From assembly GCA_937910975.1 (NCBI GenBank), contig CALEMZ010000051.1, positions 1 through 10,554 of the forward strand: a DNA stretch of 10,554 nt. Reading direction: 5' to 3'. Each line of letters begins with the position of its first letter. Positions within the stretch are counted from its first letter, which is position 1. This document shows, piece by piece, positions 1 to 6,615 of this stretch. A program made the position numbers and the translations under genes. The notes under the pieces are model-generated. The model ran no database searches. It worked only from the letters and a program-made list of their open reading frames with translations, and was not told the DNA's origin. The stretch is from an uncultured Pseudorhodobacter sp. GTDB taxonomy: Bacteria; Pseudomonadota; Alphaproteobacteria; Rhodobacterales; Rhodobacteraceae.

Positions 1-208
1 GGGCCTCAAAACCCGCCAGCATTCGCAAAGCTGTCGTCTTGCCACAGCCTGAAGGGCCTAAGAATGACAGAAACTCGCCCTTGGCTATCGTCAAATTCAG
101 GTCATGTGCAGCAAGAACATTTCCGAACCGCTTGGACACGTTCCTGAGTTCAGCAATCGGCGCCGCACCGGTCACAGGCGCGGCAGCGTTATATTCCTCA
201 CTGGTCAT
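1..208 (-). CDS. ABC transporter ATP-binding protein, N-terminal part (runs off the left edge)
   Basis: Only the first 69 codons are in the window, read from an ATG at 208-206 leftwards. The translation starts MTSEEYNAAA and has the layout of the ATPase of a substrate-binding-protein-dependent importer: a short leader, the aromatic A-loop region near residues 25-29 (VSKRF), then Walker A as GPSGCGKTT at residues 51-59, followed by ALRMLAGFE. This wording is typical of the PotA/MalK subfamily (polyamine, sugar or opine-type importers). Walker B, the signature motif and the substrate-specific C-terminal domain lie outside the window, so the substrate cannot be named. The protein would sit on the cytoplasmic face of the membrane and drive import by ATP hydrolysis. 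No strong ribosome binding site is seen before the ATG. It is divergent from the LuxR-type regulator at 329, which may control it. Confidence 0.9.
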   Translation of the reverse strand, partial: MTSEEYNAAAPVTGAAPIAELRNVSKRFGNVLAAHDLNLTIAKGEFLSFLGPSGCGKTTALRMLAGFEA

Positions 209-328
209 TTACTGCCAACTTTTCCAATTTTGATGAATACCATTCGTACTGCTAAAAGTGTAAGAAAATTCAATATGGTTGTATATATCATATTTTTGGT
301 AGATTGAGTTTCATGTGGAGGAGACGGG
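209..328. promoter_or_regulatory. AT-rich divergent intergenic region between the ABC ATPase and the LuxR-type regulator
   Basis: These 120 bases separate two divergent start codons and must hold both promoters. The stretch is strikingly AT-rich compared with the rest of the window, especially about 255-300 (TTCAATATGG, GTATATATCATATTTTT). No convincing consensus -35/-10 pair or clear palindromic operator was found by eye. A strong Shine-Dalgarno sequence, GGAGGAG at 317-323, sits 5 bases before the regulator's ATG at 329 and supports that start. Confidence 0.5.
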
Positions 329-1120
329 ATGAAGGACTGGATCGAAGCAACGGGCTCAATGATTTCAGCAATTGGTACCCAAGGGTTTGCCAAGGAGCTT
401 TCCAAGGTCCTTAAAGCAATCGTTCCATTCGATTACACTGTGGTGTTCGGCTATTATGGCGCTGCAAGACCAATGGATTTATTCGACAATTTTCCCGAGC
501 AAAAACGCAAGGTATTTGTTGAGGACTATCAGGATGGCCCCTATCTTCTGGATCCATTTTTTCTGGCCTGTGGCAATCGCGTGGAAGCTGGGCTGTACCG
601 CATTCGCGACATAGCGCCAGACCGATTTTTTCAAGGCGAATATTTTCGCAATTATTACGCACGCACAGGGTTGGCCGAGGAAATTGGCTTCTTCATCGAA
701 GTATCGGGCGGCGCCATGATTGTTGTGTCCCTGATGCGGTCTGAAAAAATGTTCTCAGCCAAAGAATTTCGCCAGGTTTCTGAGGTTTGGCCAGTTGTCC
801 GAGCCGCGTGCCAACGCCATTGGCACGATCTTGCAACACAGTTTGGCAAGCAGGATCCAACCTCGTCGGAGTCTAATTTGCACCAAAGCGTCGAACAAGC
901 GTTTCAGAACTTTGGCGCGGGTGTGTTGACGCCAAGGGAACGGCAAGTGGCGGAATTTACTCTCAAGGGTCATTCCGCAGATGCAGTTGGCAAGATCCTT
1001 GAAATTTCACCAGGAACCGTTCGCATTCATCGGCGCAACATCTACTCAAAATTGCGGATTAGGTCGCAAGGTGAACTGTTCTCCGGCTTTATCGAGGCTT
1101 TAGTGGCAAATCCGTGCTGA
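329..1120 (+). CDS. LuxR-type helix-turn-helix transcriptional regulator
   Basis: This 263-residue protein is preceded by a strong GGAGGAG ribosome binding site. The C-terminal part, about residues 198-256, is a LuxR/GerE-type DNA-binding domain: LTPRERQVAEF opens it, SADAVGKILEISPGTVRIHRRNIYSKL forms the helix-turn-helix region, and RSQGELF closes it. The N-terminal 190 residues form a single globular sensor-like region with many aromatics (for example FDYTVVFGYYG at 34-42 and EYFRNYYARTGL at 104-115). I cannot place it in a named sensor family, and it lacks an obvious receiver-domain phosphorylation motif, so a classical two-component role is unlikely. Divergent placement against an ABC importer ATPase suggests it controls that transporter in response to its substrate; this is inference. 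The gene looks lower in GC than the downstream metabolic genes, which may mean later acquisition. It is probably cytoplasmic and dimeric when bound to DNA. Confidence 0.88.
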   Translation: MKDWIEATGSMISAIGTQGFAKELSKVLKAIVPFDYTVVFGYYGAARPMDLFDNFPEQKRKVFVEDYQDGPYLLDPFFLACGNRVEAGLYRIRDIAPDRFFQGEYFRNYYARTGLAEEIGFFIEVSGGAMIVVSLMRSEKMFSAKEFRQVSEVWPVVRAACQRHWHDLATQFGKQDPTSSESNLHQSVEQAFQNFGAGVLTPRERQVAEFTLKGHSADAVGKILEISPGTVRIHRRNIYSKLRIRSQGELFSGFIEALVANPC

Positions 1121-1472
1121 CGTTTTGTCGGCATGTATTGTCACGACCCAGAAATCTAAGTGCAGGCAAGCCCGCCATCGGTCGGTGAAAACGCTGCGCC
1201 TCGAACGAAATATGGTCAAGACCGGCCGCACCAGCTTATCTTGATCTGACATCCAAAGCTGGCTTTGGGCCATCCCGCAGTTGGAAACGGCAGACTTGCG
1301 CACCCTGCACGAGCCCGCATATTTTGTAGGATCGGTCTTTTTGGGCTCAGAACCGCCTTGCGGGAGCGTAGCGCATAAACGGGTGTCGGGTTGATCTGAA
1401 TGTCCGTTTCCGGCGTTTGGTCTGGGTCAGCTTGCGCTTGCAGCGAAGGCCCGCTTCTCTAATTGGGTGTAA
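1121..1472. other. Non-coding stretch, no recognisable gene
   Basis: About 350 bases after the LuxR-type gene with no frame, on either strand, that I can match to a protein family. One minus-strand open frame (1303-1100) has no recognisable motif and runs into the end of the LuxR gene. No tRNA, CRISPR repeat or insertion-sequence end was seen. The stretch probably belongs to the decayed island that continues to 2524. Confidence 0.5.
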
Positions 1473-1798
1473 TCAGGCGGATCCCCGCGAATACTGACTT
1501 AGCCTATACCTCACCATATATACCCGATGCTCTGCCTGCCTGCAGGTCAAGTCTGGGCGTTTCTGCATCAGCATCTTGGCAATCTCACCGTTGTTTGTCG
1601 CTCCGTCCCTGACCGCTGCCATCACTAACGTGCGAGTTTTCCTGCGCGTTCCGCCGCCTATAAGTGATGGCCCCTTGTATGAAGGCTCTACGCCCCCAAG
1701 CGCTTTAGTGCGACGATGTGCTAAAGCCCGCCATGGTTGCCGTTCATGGCTTTCCGGTGAACCTGTCGCAGCGCGCTATTGATTGTCTTGTCCAACAT
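1473..1798 (-). pseudogene. Disrupted small gene of phage/island type, possible HTH protein (one stop plus one frameshift)
   Basis: Read on the minus strand from an ATG at 1798, the frame gives MLDKTINSALRQVHRKAMNG and more up to residue 25, then meets TAG at 1723-1721. The same frame continues sensibly as HIVALKRLG. At the run of five C on the plus strand (1693-1697; five G on the coding strand) the sensible reading moves to another frame: GGVEPSYKGP, RRKTRTLVMAAVRDGATNNG, EIAKMLMQKRPDLTCRQAEH and RVYMVRYRL, ending at TGA 1475-1473. Adding one G to that run and reading through the TAG would restore a protein of about 108 residues. The second half looks like a small helix-turn-helix region (GATNNGEIAKML, then RQAEHRVYMVRYRL). 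I recall similar short proteins in Rhodobacteraceae mobile regions, but this is memory rather than a search. A shorter product starting at GTG or ATG inside the second half cannot be excluded. Confidence 0.6.
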
Positions 1799-1889
1799 GG
1801 TGCGAAGGTAGCATTACAAGGCCTGTAATGGATTCACTCTTGTTGGTGCGTTTGATACATAAGGCCGGGAAAAGTAACGCCTGTTGAAT

Positions 1890-1915
1890 AGCACAAAAAA
1901 CCCACGCCGTGTTTA
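1890..1915 (-). terminator. Possible weak terminator after the Lar-like gene
   Basis: Directly after the stop codon of the Lar-like frame the minus strand reads AAACACGGCGTGGGTTTTTT. A short CAC/GTG stem, extended by A-T pairs with a two-base bulge, is followed by six T. The stem is weak, so termination would be inefficient if it works at all. Confidence 0.3.
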
Positions 1916-2119
1916 TCTTGCATCATTCCACTGTCGCTTTAGATCATAGATTGATTGCCCGCTATCCAAGTCAACATCAGGCCCGCCAACCTCACAATCG
2001 CTATTACTGCACTGAAGAAAAAACCAGTTGGTGCCGGTATCTGTCCATAGGTCTATGTCAGCGCAGCCGCATTCGCACCGGCGAACATCATACATTTTTG
2101 CAACGCGCACTTTTGCCAT
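1913..2119 (-). CDS. Small Lar-like zinc-ribbon protein (restriction-alleviation family type)
   Basis: This 68-residue frame is intact. It carries cysteines at 15, 17 and 19 (CECGC) and at 37 and 42 (QCSNSDC), then a VGGPDVDLDS stretch and ends DLKRQWNDAR. The order of a cysteine pair, an aromatic strand, a second cysteine pair, a GP motif and a closing WN matches the Lar-type zinc-ribbon fold of phages and prophages, whose founding member (Rac prophage Lar) eases host type I restriction. Its role in this protein family is otherwise mostly unknown. The start is uncertain: ATG at 2119 has a weak upstream site (GGTCGAAA), and an ATG at residue 9 is possible. Its neighbours are a broken small gene and a broken integrase, so it is probably a surviving cargo gene of a decayed prophage. 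I am fairly sure it is a real zinc-ribbon frame, less sure it is still expressed. Confidence 0.65.
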   Translation of the reverse strand: MAKVRVAKMYDVRRCECGCADIDLWTDTGTNWFFLQCSNSDCEVGGPDVDLDSGQSIYDLKRQWNDAR

Positions 2120-2160
2120 TTTCGACCCAACATATTTAGCGGAATGTGACGTATAGTTAG

Positions 2161-2498
2161 CCCATCAAGCCCGATTTGCAAGCCGCCAAGATCCGCCCAC
2201 AGGCATCCCCGCCGCCTGCTCTTGCGGGAACGCAGTTACCGGCTTCTGCATCATCATGCAGGGGATTTTCGTCCGCTCCACCACAGACGCAGGCTTGCCG
2301 CAATTGTCAGCCCACGGGTTGCGCAAATATTGAATGAACCAGTTAGCCGAATCGGGCGTGTCATTGGTGGCAATGCAGGCATGGGTCGGCCATGTAACGC
2401 TTGATGAGGTGGAGCATTACACCCGCCGCGCGAACCGCCGAAAGGCCATATCGGGAACGCAATTTGTAAACAGCGGTAACTCACAGCGTAGCAATTGA
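2161..2498 (+). pseudogene. Tyrosine-recombinase (phage integrase) C-terminal remnant
   Basis: The plus frame ending at TGA 2496-2498 reads MQGIFVRSTTDAGLPQLSAH then GLRKY, a TGA at 2331-2333, then MNQLAESGVSLVAMQAW, VGHVTLDEVEHYTRRANRRK and a short tail. This is the catalytic half of a phage integrase. The H-x-x-R box is HGLR (His at 2313-2315, Arg at 2322-2324), the second catalytic His is in VGH at 2391-2393, and the nucleophile Tyr is at 2418-2420 in EHYT. The first catalytic arginine and the whole N-terminal half are missing. In another frame, starting at 2161, PIKPDLQAA resembles the integrase segment normally found before this region, implying a frameshift around 2190-2250; that part is less certain. 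One in-frame stop inside the catalytic core, the frame break and the truncation make the gene inactive. It points at the 3' end of the tRNA at 2525, the usual arrangement for a tRNA-integrating element. Confidence 0.8.
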
Positions 2499-2524
2499 AT
2501 AAAAACAATGCGTTGCAAGGTGAA

Positions 2525-2601
2525 TGGTAGGCCCGGAGGGACTCGAACCCCCAACCAAGGCGTTATGAGCGCCCTGCTCTAACCAATTGAGCTACAGGCC
2601 C
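2525..2601 (-). tRNA. tRNA with anticodon CAT, probably tRNA-Ile(CAU, lysidine type), possibly elongator tRNA-Met
   Basis: The minus strand folds into a full 77-base cloverleaf with encoded CCA. The acceptor strand is GGGCCTG against CGGGCCT, the D arm has AGCTCAATTGGTTAGAGC, the anticodon stem is GGGCG/CGCCT around loop CTCATAA (anticodon CAT), the T arm has GGTTCGAGTCC, and the end is ACCA. The anticodon stem lacks the GGG:CCC pairs of an initiator and G1 can pair, so it is not tRNA-fMet. Between Ile2 and elongator Met I lean to Ile2, from memory of alphaproteobacterial loops; this is not certain. The terminal pair is G1-U72, a wobble rather than G-C. Its 3' end faces the integrase remnant and is the likely attachment site. 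Confidence 0.92.
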
Positions 2602-2738
2602 AAAATCATGCCGCAATGAGACGGGATGATCGGGTGCGCTTTGCTATGCGGATCGCCCAGAAGGGTCAAGGATAGTTTGCCACAAAGGCCATAGTTAACC
2701 TGTTCGCAATTCTTTCATGCCATGCAGGATAGAGAAAA

Positions 2739-3707
2739 ATGGGGGCTAACGTGGAAAAGAGCGGCATCAAAAGTAAGATTGGCCACTCGCGCAATAATGT
2801 CGCGACGATTGCTGTCAAAGGGGCGGCAAAGGCGTGGAGCCTCGCGCTTGCACGGGCGGCGCGGAATACGATGGGGCTGGAATTGGGGTTAAGCGCCTTG
2901 CGCCAGGACCGGCTTTCGCTGGCCGAGGTGTTGGAACTTCCACCAGAGCGGGCTCTCGTCGTGATGCTGGAGGGGCCAAAAGAAGGCCTTGGCCTAATTG
3001 TATTGGCGCCAGAGGTGTTGGCTGGCATTGTGGAAATGCAGATGGTCGGGCGCGTCAGTCAGGCCGCTTCCCCACCCCGGCGACCCACACGCACGGATGC
3101 GGCCATGGTCTCTGGCCTGATCGACAAGGCCCTTACGGGGCTGGAGCAGGACCTGTTACGTGATGCCGATCTCGTCTGGACGAGCGGGTTTCGCTATGCC
3201 TCTTTTTTGGAGGACGCCCGCCCCTTGGCCCTGCTTCTGGAAGATGTAACCTATCAGGTCTTGCGCGCGGAAGTTGATTTGGCTGATGGCGCAAAATCCG
3301 GGCAGATCTTTCTCGCCTTACCTGCTGACGGGCGCGGGCGCAGGCCGGCGGTCGCTGAAACGCCCCCAAGCCGGGCGGTCGAGATGGTATTTGCGGCAGC
3401 ACTGAGCGAGCAGGTTATGTGCGCCAATGCTGAGTTGGTTGCCGTCTTGGCGCGATTGAAACTGCCGATTGATACCGTGCTGAAATTTAAAGCAGGTGAT
3501 CCCGTGTTTCTTGGGAACGCCGCCCTTGACCAGATTGATATGGAGGGGTTGGATGGCACGCGCGTCGCGGGTGGAAAGCTGGGCCAAAACCGGGGCATGC
3601 GGGCTGTTCGCCTGATGGAGGATGCCAGCGCCGCCGCGCGTGTGCCTCCGCCGAAAAAAGAAGTGCAACTACCTGATATTTACACAGAAATTAGAAAGGC
3701 CGGGTAG
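2739..3707 (+). CDS. FliM/FliN-family flagellar motor switch-like protein (SpoA domain), orphan
   Basis: This 322-residue protein starts at an ATG with AGGA at 2726-2729, nine bases upstream. The C-terminal part, about residues 222-292, is a SpoA (FliM/FliN C-terminal) domain: LSEQVMCANAELVAVLARLK, a PIDTVLKFKAGD turn, FLGNAALDQIDMEGLDGTRV and GGKLGQNRGMRAVRL. Earlier parts resemble the FliM middle domain only loosely. In flagella such proteins form the cytoplasmic switch ring under the basal body and take part in torque and rotational switching; SpoA domains also build the cytoplasmic ring of type III secretion. No other flagellar or secretion gene is in the window. The N-terminus lacks the short CheY-binding motif usual in canonical FliM (expected form LSQ-E-IDAL), so switching by CheY-P through that peptide is doubtful. 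The last 25 residues are a charged, proline-rich tail. A hairpin follows the stop codon. Confidence 0.8.
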   Translation: MGANVEKSGIKSKIGHSRNNVATIAVKGAAKAWSLALARAARNTMGLELGLSALRQDRLSLAEVLELPPERALVVMLEGPKEGLGLIVLAPEVLAGIVEMQMVGRVSQAASPPRRPTRTDAAMVSGLIDKALTGLEQDLLRDADLVWTSGFRYASFLEDARPLALLLEDVTYQVLRAEVDLADGAKSGQIFLALPADGRGRRPAVAETPPSRAVEMVFAAALSEQVMCANAELVAVLARLKLPIDTVLKFKAGDPVFLGNAALDQIDMEGLDGTRVAGGKLGQNRGMRAVRLMEDASAAARVPPPKKEVQLPDIYTEIRKAG

Positions 3708-3720
3708 CGGGCCACCCGGT
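3699..3720 (+). terminator. Hairpin overlapping the stop codon of the FliM-like gene
   Basis: CCGGGT (3700-3705) pairs with ACCCGG (3714-3719) over an eight-base loop, extended by a G-T pair. The stem overlaps the TAG stop. It is followed by TCATTTGTTGATT rather than a clean T run, so it may be a weak or factor-assisted terminator between the convergent genes. Confidence 0.4.
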
Positions 3721-3851
3721 CATTTGTTGATTAGTATCTCGGATGCCTACCCGGTGAAAACTCAGCAATGGCCAGCAATCAGATATGGCCAGATTCAGAT
3801 CTGGAAAACATTGCTCGCGCCTTTCGCCGTTGATGTCGAGCGCGCCCTGAT
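3708..3851. other. Intergenic gap between convergent FliM-like gene and acuI
   Basis: This gap must terminate both transcripts. Besides the hairpin over the FliM-like stop, a perfect hairpin CCAGAT-TCAG-ATCTGG lies at 3789-3804, but it has no downstream T run for acuI; the A run on its right is on the wrong side. No gene is seen here. Confidence 0.4.
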
Positions 3852-4841
3852 TCAGCCGTTCACATCAACCACGATGCGGCCTTTGTCTTGCCCTTTAAGG
3901 ATTTCAGCCCCAAGTTTTGGCAAATCGGCCAAGACCGCGAGATGCACCATCGCCTCCAGCTTTTCCATCGGAAGATCGCTGGCAATCCGGTTCCACGCCC
4001 GAAGACGGTCCTCATAGGGGCGGATCACGCTGTCGATCCCCAACAAGTTGACACCGCGCAACAAGAACGGGATGACAGTGGCGGGCAAGCCGACCCCGCC
4101 GGCCAGGCCGACCGCAGCGACCGAAGTGCCATACTTCATCTGGCCCAGAACGCGCGCCAGCATGGCACCGCCCACCGCATCCACACAGCCCGCCCAGGTT
4201 TCGCCTTCCAGCGGTCGCTTCACAGTTTCGGCCAGCTCTTCGCGTGCCACGATACGCGCCGCCCCCAAACCGGTCAGATACTCAGCCGTTTCAGGCCGCC
4301 CGGTGACGGCTGCAACCTCATAGCCAAGATGCGCCAAAATCGCCGTGGCGACAGAGCCGACGCCCCCCGCAGCACCCGTCACCAATACAGGGCCCTGCCC
4401 CGGCTTCATCCCGTGGTCTTCCAGCGCCACAACCGCCAGCATCGCCGTAAAGCCCGCAGTGCCAACCGCCATTGCCTGCCGCGTGGTCAGCCCAGCCGGC
4501 AATGGCACCAGCCAATCGGCCCGGACCCGCGCCTTTTGCGCATAGCCGCCCCAATGCGCCTCGCCCACGCGCCAGCCGGTCAACACCACCTTGTCGCCCA
4601 CGCTATAACGCGCATCCGAGGACGCCTCGACCGTGCCTGCAAAATCGATGCCCGGAACATGCGGATAGTTCCGCACCAGACCGCCCCCCGGCCCGATACA
4701 AAGCCCGTCCTTATAGTTGACGGTCGAATATTCCACCGCCACCGTCACCTCGCCTTCCGGCAAACGATCCAGACCGATCTGCTGCACGGAAGCCGAGGTT
4801 TTCCCTTCGGCATCCTTCTCGACGATCAAAGCGTTAAACAT
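3852..4841 (-). CDS. acuI: Acrylyl-CoA reductase (NADPH), AcuI
   Basis: This is a 329-residue medium-chain reductase of the quinone-oxidoreductase type, the usual length for AcuI. It has the N-terminal GroES-like part with VNYKDGL at 41-47 and VPGIDFAGTV at 62-71, then the Rossmann nucleotide-binding loop VTGAAGGVGS at 154-163. It lacks the zinc ligands of alcohol dehydrogenases, as expected for the family. AcuI reduces acrylyl-CoA to propionyl-CoA in the cytoplasm, clearing the toxic acrylate-derived product of DMSP breakdown and taking part in 3-hydroxypropionate assimilation. The start is fixed by an AAGGAGG Shine-Dalgarno (4847-4853) before the ATG at 4841. A longer reading from TTG at 4856 would put that site inside the gene and is rejected. 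It lies 11 bases after dmdA, as in other roseobacters. A relative annotated as YhdH would be the same family; the dmdA context favours AcuI. Confidence 0.9.
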   Translation of the reverse strand: MFNALIVEKDAEGKTSASVQQIGLDRLPEGEVTVAVEYSTVNYKDGLCIGPGGGLVRNYPHVPGIDFAGTVEASSDARYSVGDKVVLTGWRVGEAHWGGYAQKARVRADWLVPLPAGLTTRQAMAVGTAGFTAMLAVVALEDHGMKPGQGPVLVTGAAGGVGSVATAILAHLGYEVAAVTGRPETAEYLTGLGAARIVAREELAETVKRPLEGETWAGCVDAVGGAMLARVLGQMKYGTSVAAVGLAGGVGLPATVIPFLLRGVNLLGIDSVIRPYEDRLRAWNRIASDLPMEKLEAMVHLAVLADLPKLGAEILKGQDKGRIVVDVNG

Positions 4842-4852
4842 GAGGCCCTCCT

Positions 4853-5953
4853 TCAAATCCAGAATTTATCTTGCACAGTGGCCGGGCGCAGACCAGCGGG
4901 CGTTTCCACCTCCAGCCGCGTGCCCGCATCCCAATGGGTCATGCGTACCATCCCGATGGCGACATTGGCGCCAAAATCGGGGCTTGCCGCCGCCGAGGTG
5001 ATCTGCCCCACCTTTTTGCCACCGGCCAGCAAAGGCCATGCGCGGTCACACGCAGGGATATCCCCCTCAATCGCGATGGCGCGGATTTGCTGCACCGGGC
5101 CTTCTTTGGCCACCCGCAGCAGCGCATCGCGGCCAATGCAGCCAATGGCCGTATTGGTGTTGCAAAACTTGCCCAATCCGCATTCATGCGGCGTGTTATT
5201 GCGGGTCATGTCATTGCCATAAGACAATAAGCCGCCCTCGATCCGCTCGATCATATTGGGGCAGCCGGCGCGCACCTGCAAATCCTCACCCGCCGCGAAA
5301 AGCGCATTCCAAAGCGGCATGCCGATATCGCCGCCTTCGACGTAAATTTCATAGCCGCCTTGCTTGGAATAGCCGGACCGTGCAATCGTCAGGCTGCGGC
5401 CCTGAAAATCAAACCAGCCAAAGTGGAAGAATTTCACATCGCGCACCGCATCGCCAAAGAGCCGGACCATCAGCGCATCCGCCTTTGGCCCCTGAATGGC
5501 GAGAGGAGAGACATCAGGCTCATCCACCAGCACATCCAGTCGGAAGCCAAGGGCAATGGCTTTGACCCAGAACAAGAGGTCGCTGTCGGCAATGGAAATC
5601 CAATAACGATCTTCGGCCAGCTTCACGACGACGGGATCATTCAGCATGCCCCCCGTCTCATCCACCATTGGGACGTAATAGCATTGCCCCACCCGCATTT
5701 TCCGCAAATCGCGCGGGGTCAGCATTTGTATCAGGCGGGCGGCATCCGGCCCGCGCAATTCCACCTGCCGCTCGCAGGCGACATCCCAGACCTGCACATG
5801 GTCTTTGAGGTGGCGATAATCGGCGGTGATGCTTTCGAACACCGTTGGCAGCAGCATGTGGTTATAGACGGTATAGCCTTTGACCCCGGCGGCTTCGACA
5901 CCGTCAGAGAAAGGGGTGCGCCGGACGCGGCGCGAAGGGGCGATGGTGGCCAT
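4853..5953 (-). CDS. dmdA: Dimethylsulfoniopropionate (DMSP) demethylase, DmdA
   Basis: This 366-residue protein belongs to the glycine-cleavage T-protein (GcvT) family, with the DmdA pattern rather than that of GcvT or sarcosine/dimethylglycine enzymes. Examples are YTVYNHMLLPTVFES near residues 27-41, VWDVACERQVELRGPDAARL at 55-74, QGPKADALM at 154-162, ARSGYSKQGGYEIYVEGG at 191-208 and RIEGGLLSYGNDMTRNNTPH at 237-256. DmdA moves a methyl group from DMSP to tetrahydrofolate, making 3-methylmercaptopropionate (MMPA) and 5-methyl-THF. It is the entry step of the demethylation pathway in marine Roseobacter and SAR11 cells and acts in the cytoplasm. The start at 5953 has GAGG about nine bases upstream. 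It follows the DUF1326 gene by 24 bases and is followed by acuI after 11 bases. The later pathway genes dmdB, dmdC and dmdD are not in the window. I am confident in the name because both the family pattern and the acuI neighbour agree. Confidence 0.92.
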   Translation of the reverse strand: MATIAPSRRVRRTPFSDGVEAAGVKGYTVYNHMLLPTVFESITADYRHLKDHVQVWDVACERQVELRGPDAARLIQMLTPRDLRKMRVGQCYYVPMVDETGGMLNDPVVVKLAEDRYWISIADSDLLFWVKAIALGFRLDVLVDEPDVSPLAIQGPKADALMVRLFGDAVRDVKFFHFGWFDFQGRSLTIARSGYSKQGGYEIYVEGGDIGMPLWNALFAAGEDLQVRAGCPNMIERIEGGLLSYGNDMTRNNTPHECGLGKFCNTNTAIGCIGRDALLRVAKEGPVQQIRAIAIEGDIPACDRAWPLLAGGKKVGQITSAAASPDFGANVAIGMVRMTHWDAGTRLEVETPAGLRPATVQDKFWI

Positions 5954-5977
5954 CGGGGAAACCTCGGGGTTAGGGTG

Positions 5978-6604
5978 TCAGGCCTGCGGGCCTTTCCAGT
6001 CAATCTGGCAAATTTCAGCGGAACGGCCATCAAAATCCCACACGCGGCCAAAGGCACGCACGCGGCCCTTATCGGCCTGAGCAATGGTGATATCGGGGCC
6101 CATCCAGTAATCGGTGTTTTTCACGACCACCTCATCATCCGGGTTCTTGCCCGAAATCGGCGTGACTGCCCCGTTGATCTTTTTGCCCACGATCAGGTGG
6201 CGGGTCTTGCCCTCGATTGTGTAGCTGACGGGCGCGCGTTCGGCCCCGAGAAACTCCGAAACCATGATCGCAAACAGCCCGGTGGTGCCGCGTGCTTTGC
6301 CCGAGAAGATGTTGACCAAGCCGTCATAGGCTTTCTCGCTTGCGCGTTCATCAATATAGGCAGCCGCTTTCCAGTTGCCGCGCCCCATATTGCCAGGAAT
6401 ATCCATGATGAGGCCGATGTTCAGGCCCGACAGGCTTTCGCCATCATAATGGCCTTCATCGATGCGCACACCGACCCAGGCCTGGCAATAGCCTTCGGTT
6501 GGCGGGTGCTTCCCAAGGCTGACAACACAAGGGCAAAACACCGTGCAATTGCAGTTGAGGATCAACTCCCCTTTAATGTTCCATTCGGGCAATATCGCGG
6601 CCAT
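5978..6604 (-). CDS. DUF1326-family cysteine-rich protein
   Basis: This 208-residue protein matches the DUF1326 family, whose function is not established. The N-terminal segment LILNCNCTVFCPCV carries four cysteines at 18, 20, 24 and 26, a compact C-x-C-x3-C-x-C cluster suited to binding a soft metal, with further cysteines at 40 and 199. There is no signal peptide or membrane segment, so it is probably cytoplasmic. The ATG at 6604 is chosen because AAAGGAAA sits just upstream and the family signature begins right after it. A much longer reading in the same frame, from 7447, runs antisense-like through the next gene's coding region and is not supported. It lies 11 bases after the DUF2182 gene and 24 before dmdA, so all four genes are probably one transcript. 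DUF1326 and DUF2182 genes are often found side by side, which suggests they work together, perhaps in copper or other metal handling; that role is inference. Confidence 0.85.
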   Translation of the reverse strand: MAAILPEWNIKGELILNCNCTVFCPCVVSLGKHPPTEGYCQAWVGVRIDEGHYDGESLSGLNIGLIMDIPGNMGRGNWKAAAYIDERASEKAYDGLVNIFSGKARGTTGLFAIMVSEFLGAERAPVSYTIEGKTRHLIVGKKINGAVTPISGKNPDDEVVVKNTDYWMGPDITIAQADKGRVRAFGRVWDFDGRSAEICQIDWKGPQA

Positions 6605-6615
6605 CGGCTTTCCTT

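Noticed and set aside
1121..2524. A second copy of the tRNA 3' end as the other attachment site of the island
   Set aside because: I looked for a repeat of the tRNA 3' sequence (around GGAGGGACTCGAACC) in this stretch and found none; it may lie outside the window or be lost.
3789..3804. Perfect hairpin CCAGAT-TCAG-ATCTGG as an intrinsic terminator for acuI
   Set aside because: On the minus strand no T run follows it; the A-rich side lies upstream. It may be chance or part of a factor-dependent site.
3888..5222. 444-codon open frame on the plus strand
   Set aside because: It is antisense to acuI and dmdA and has the histidine-, arginine- and proline-rich composition of a shadow frame.
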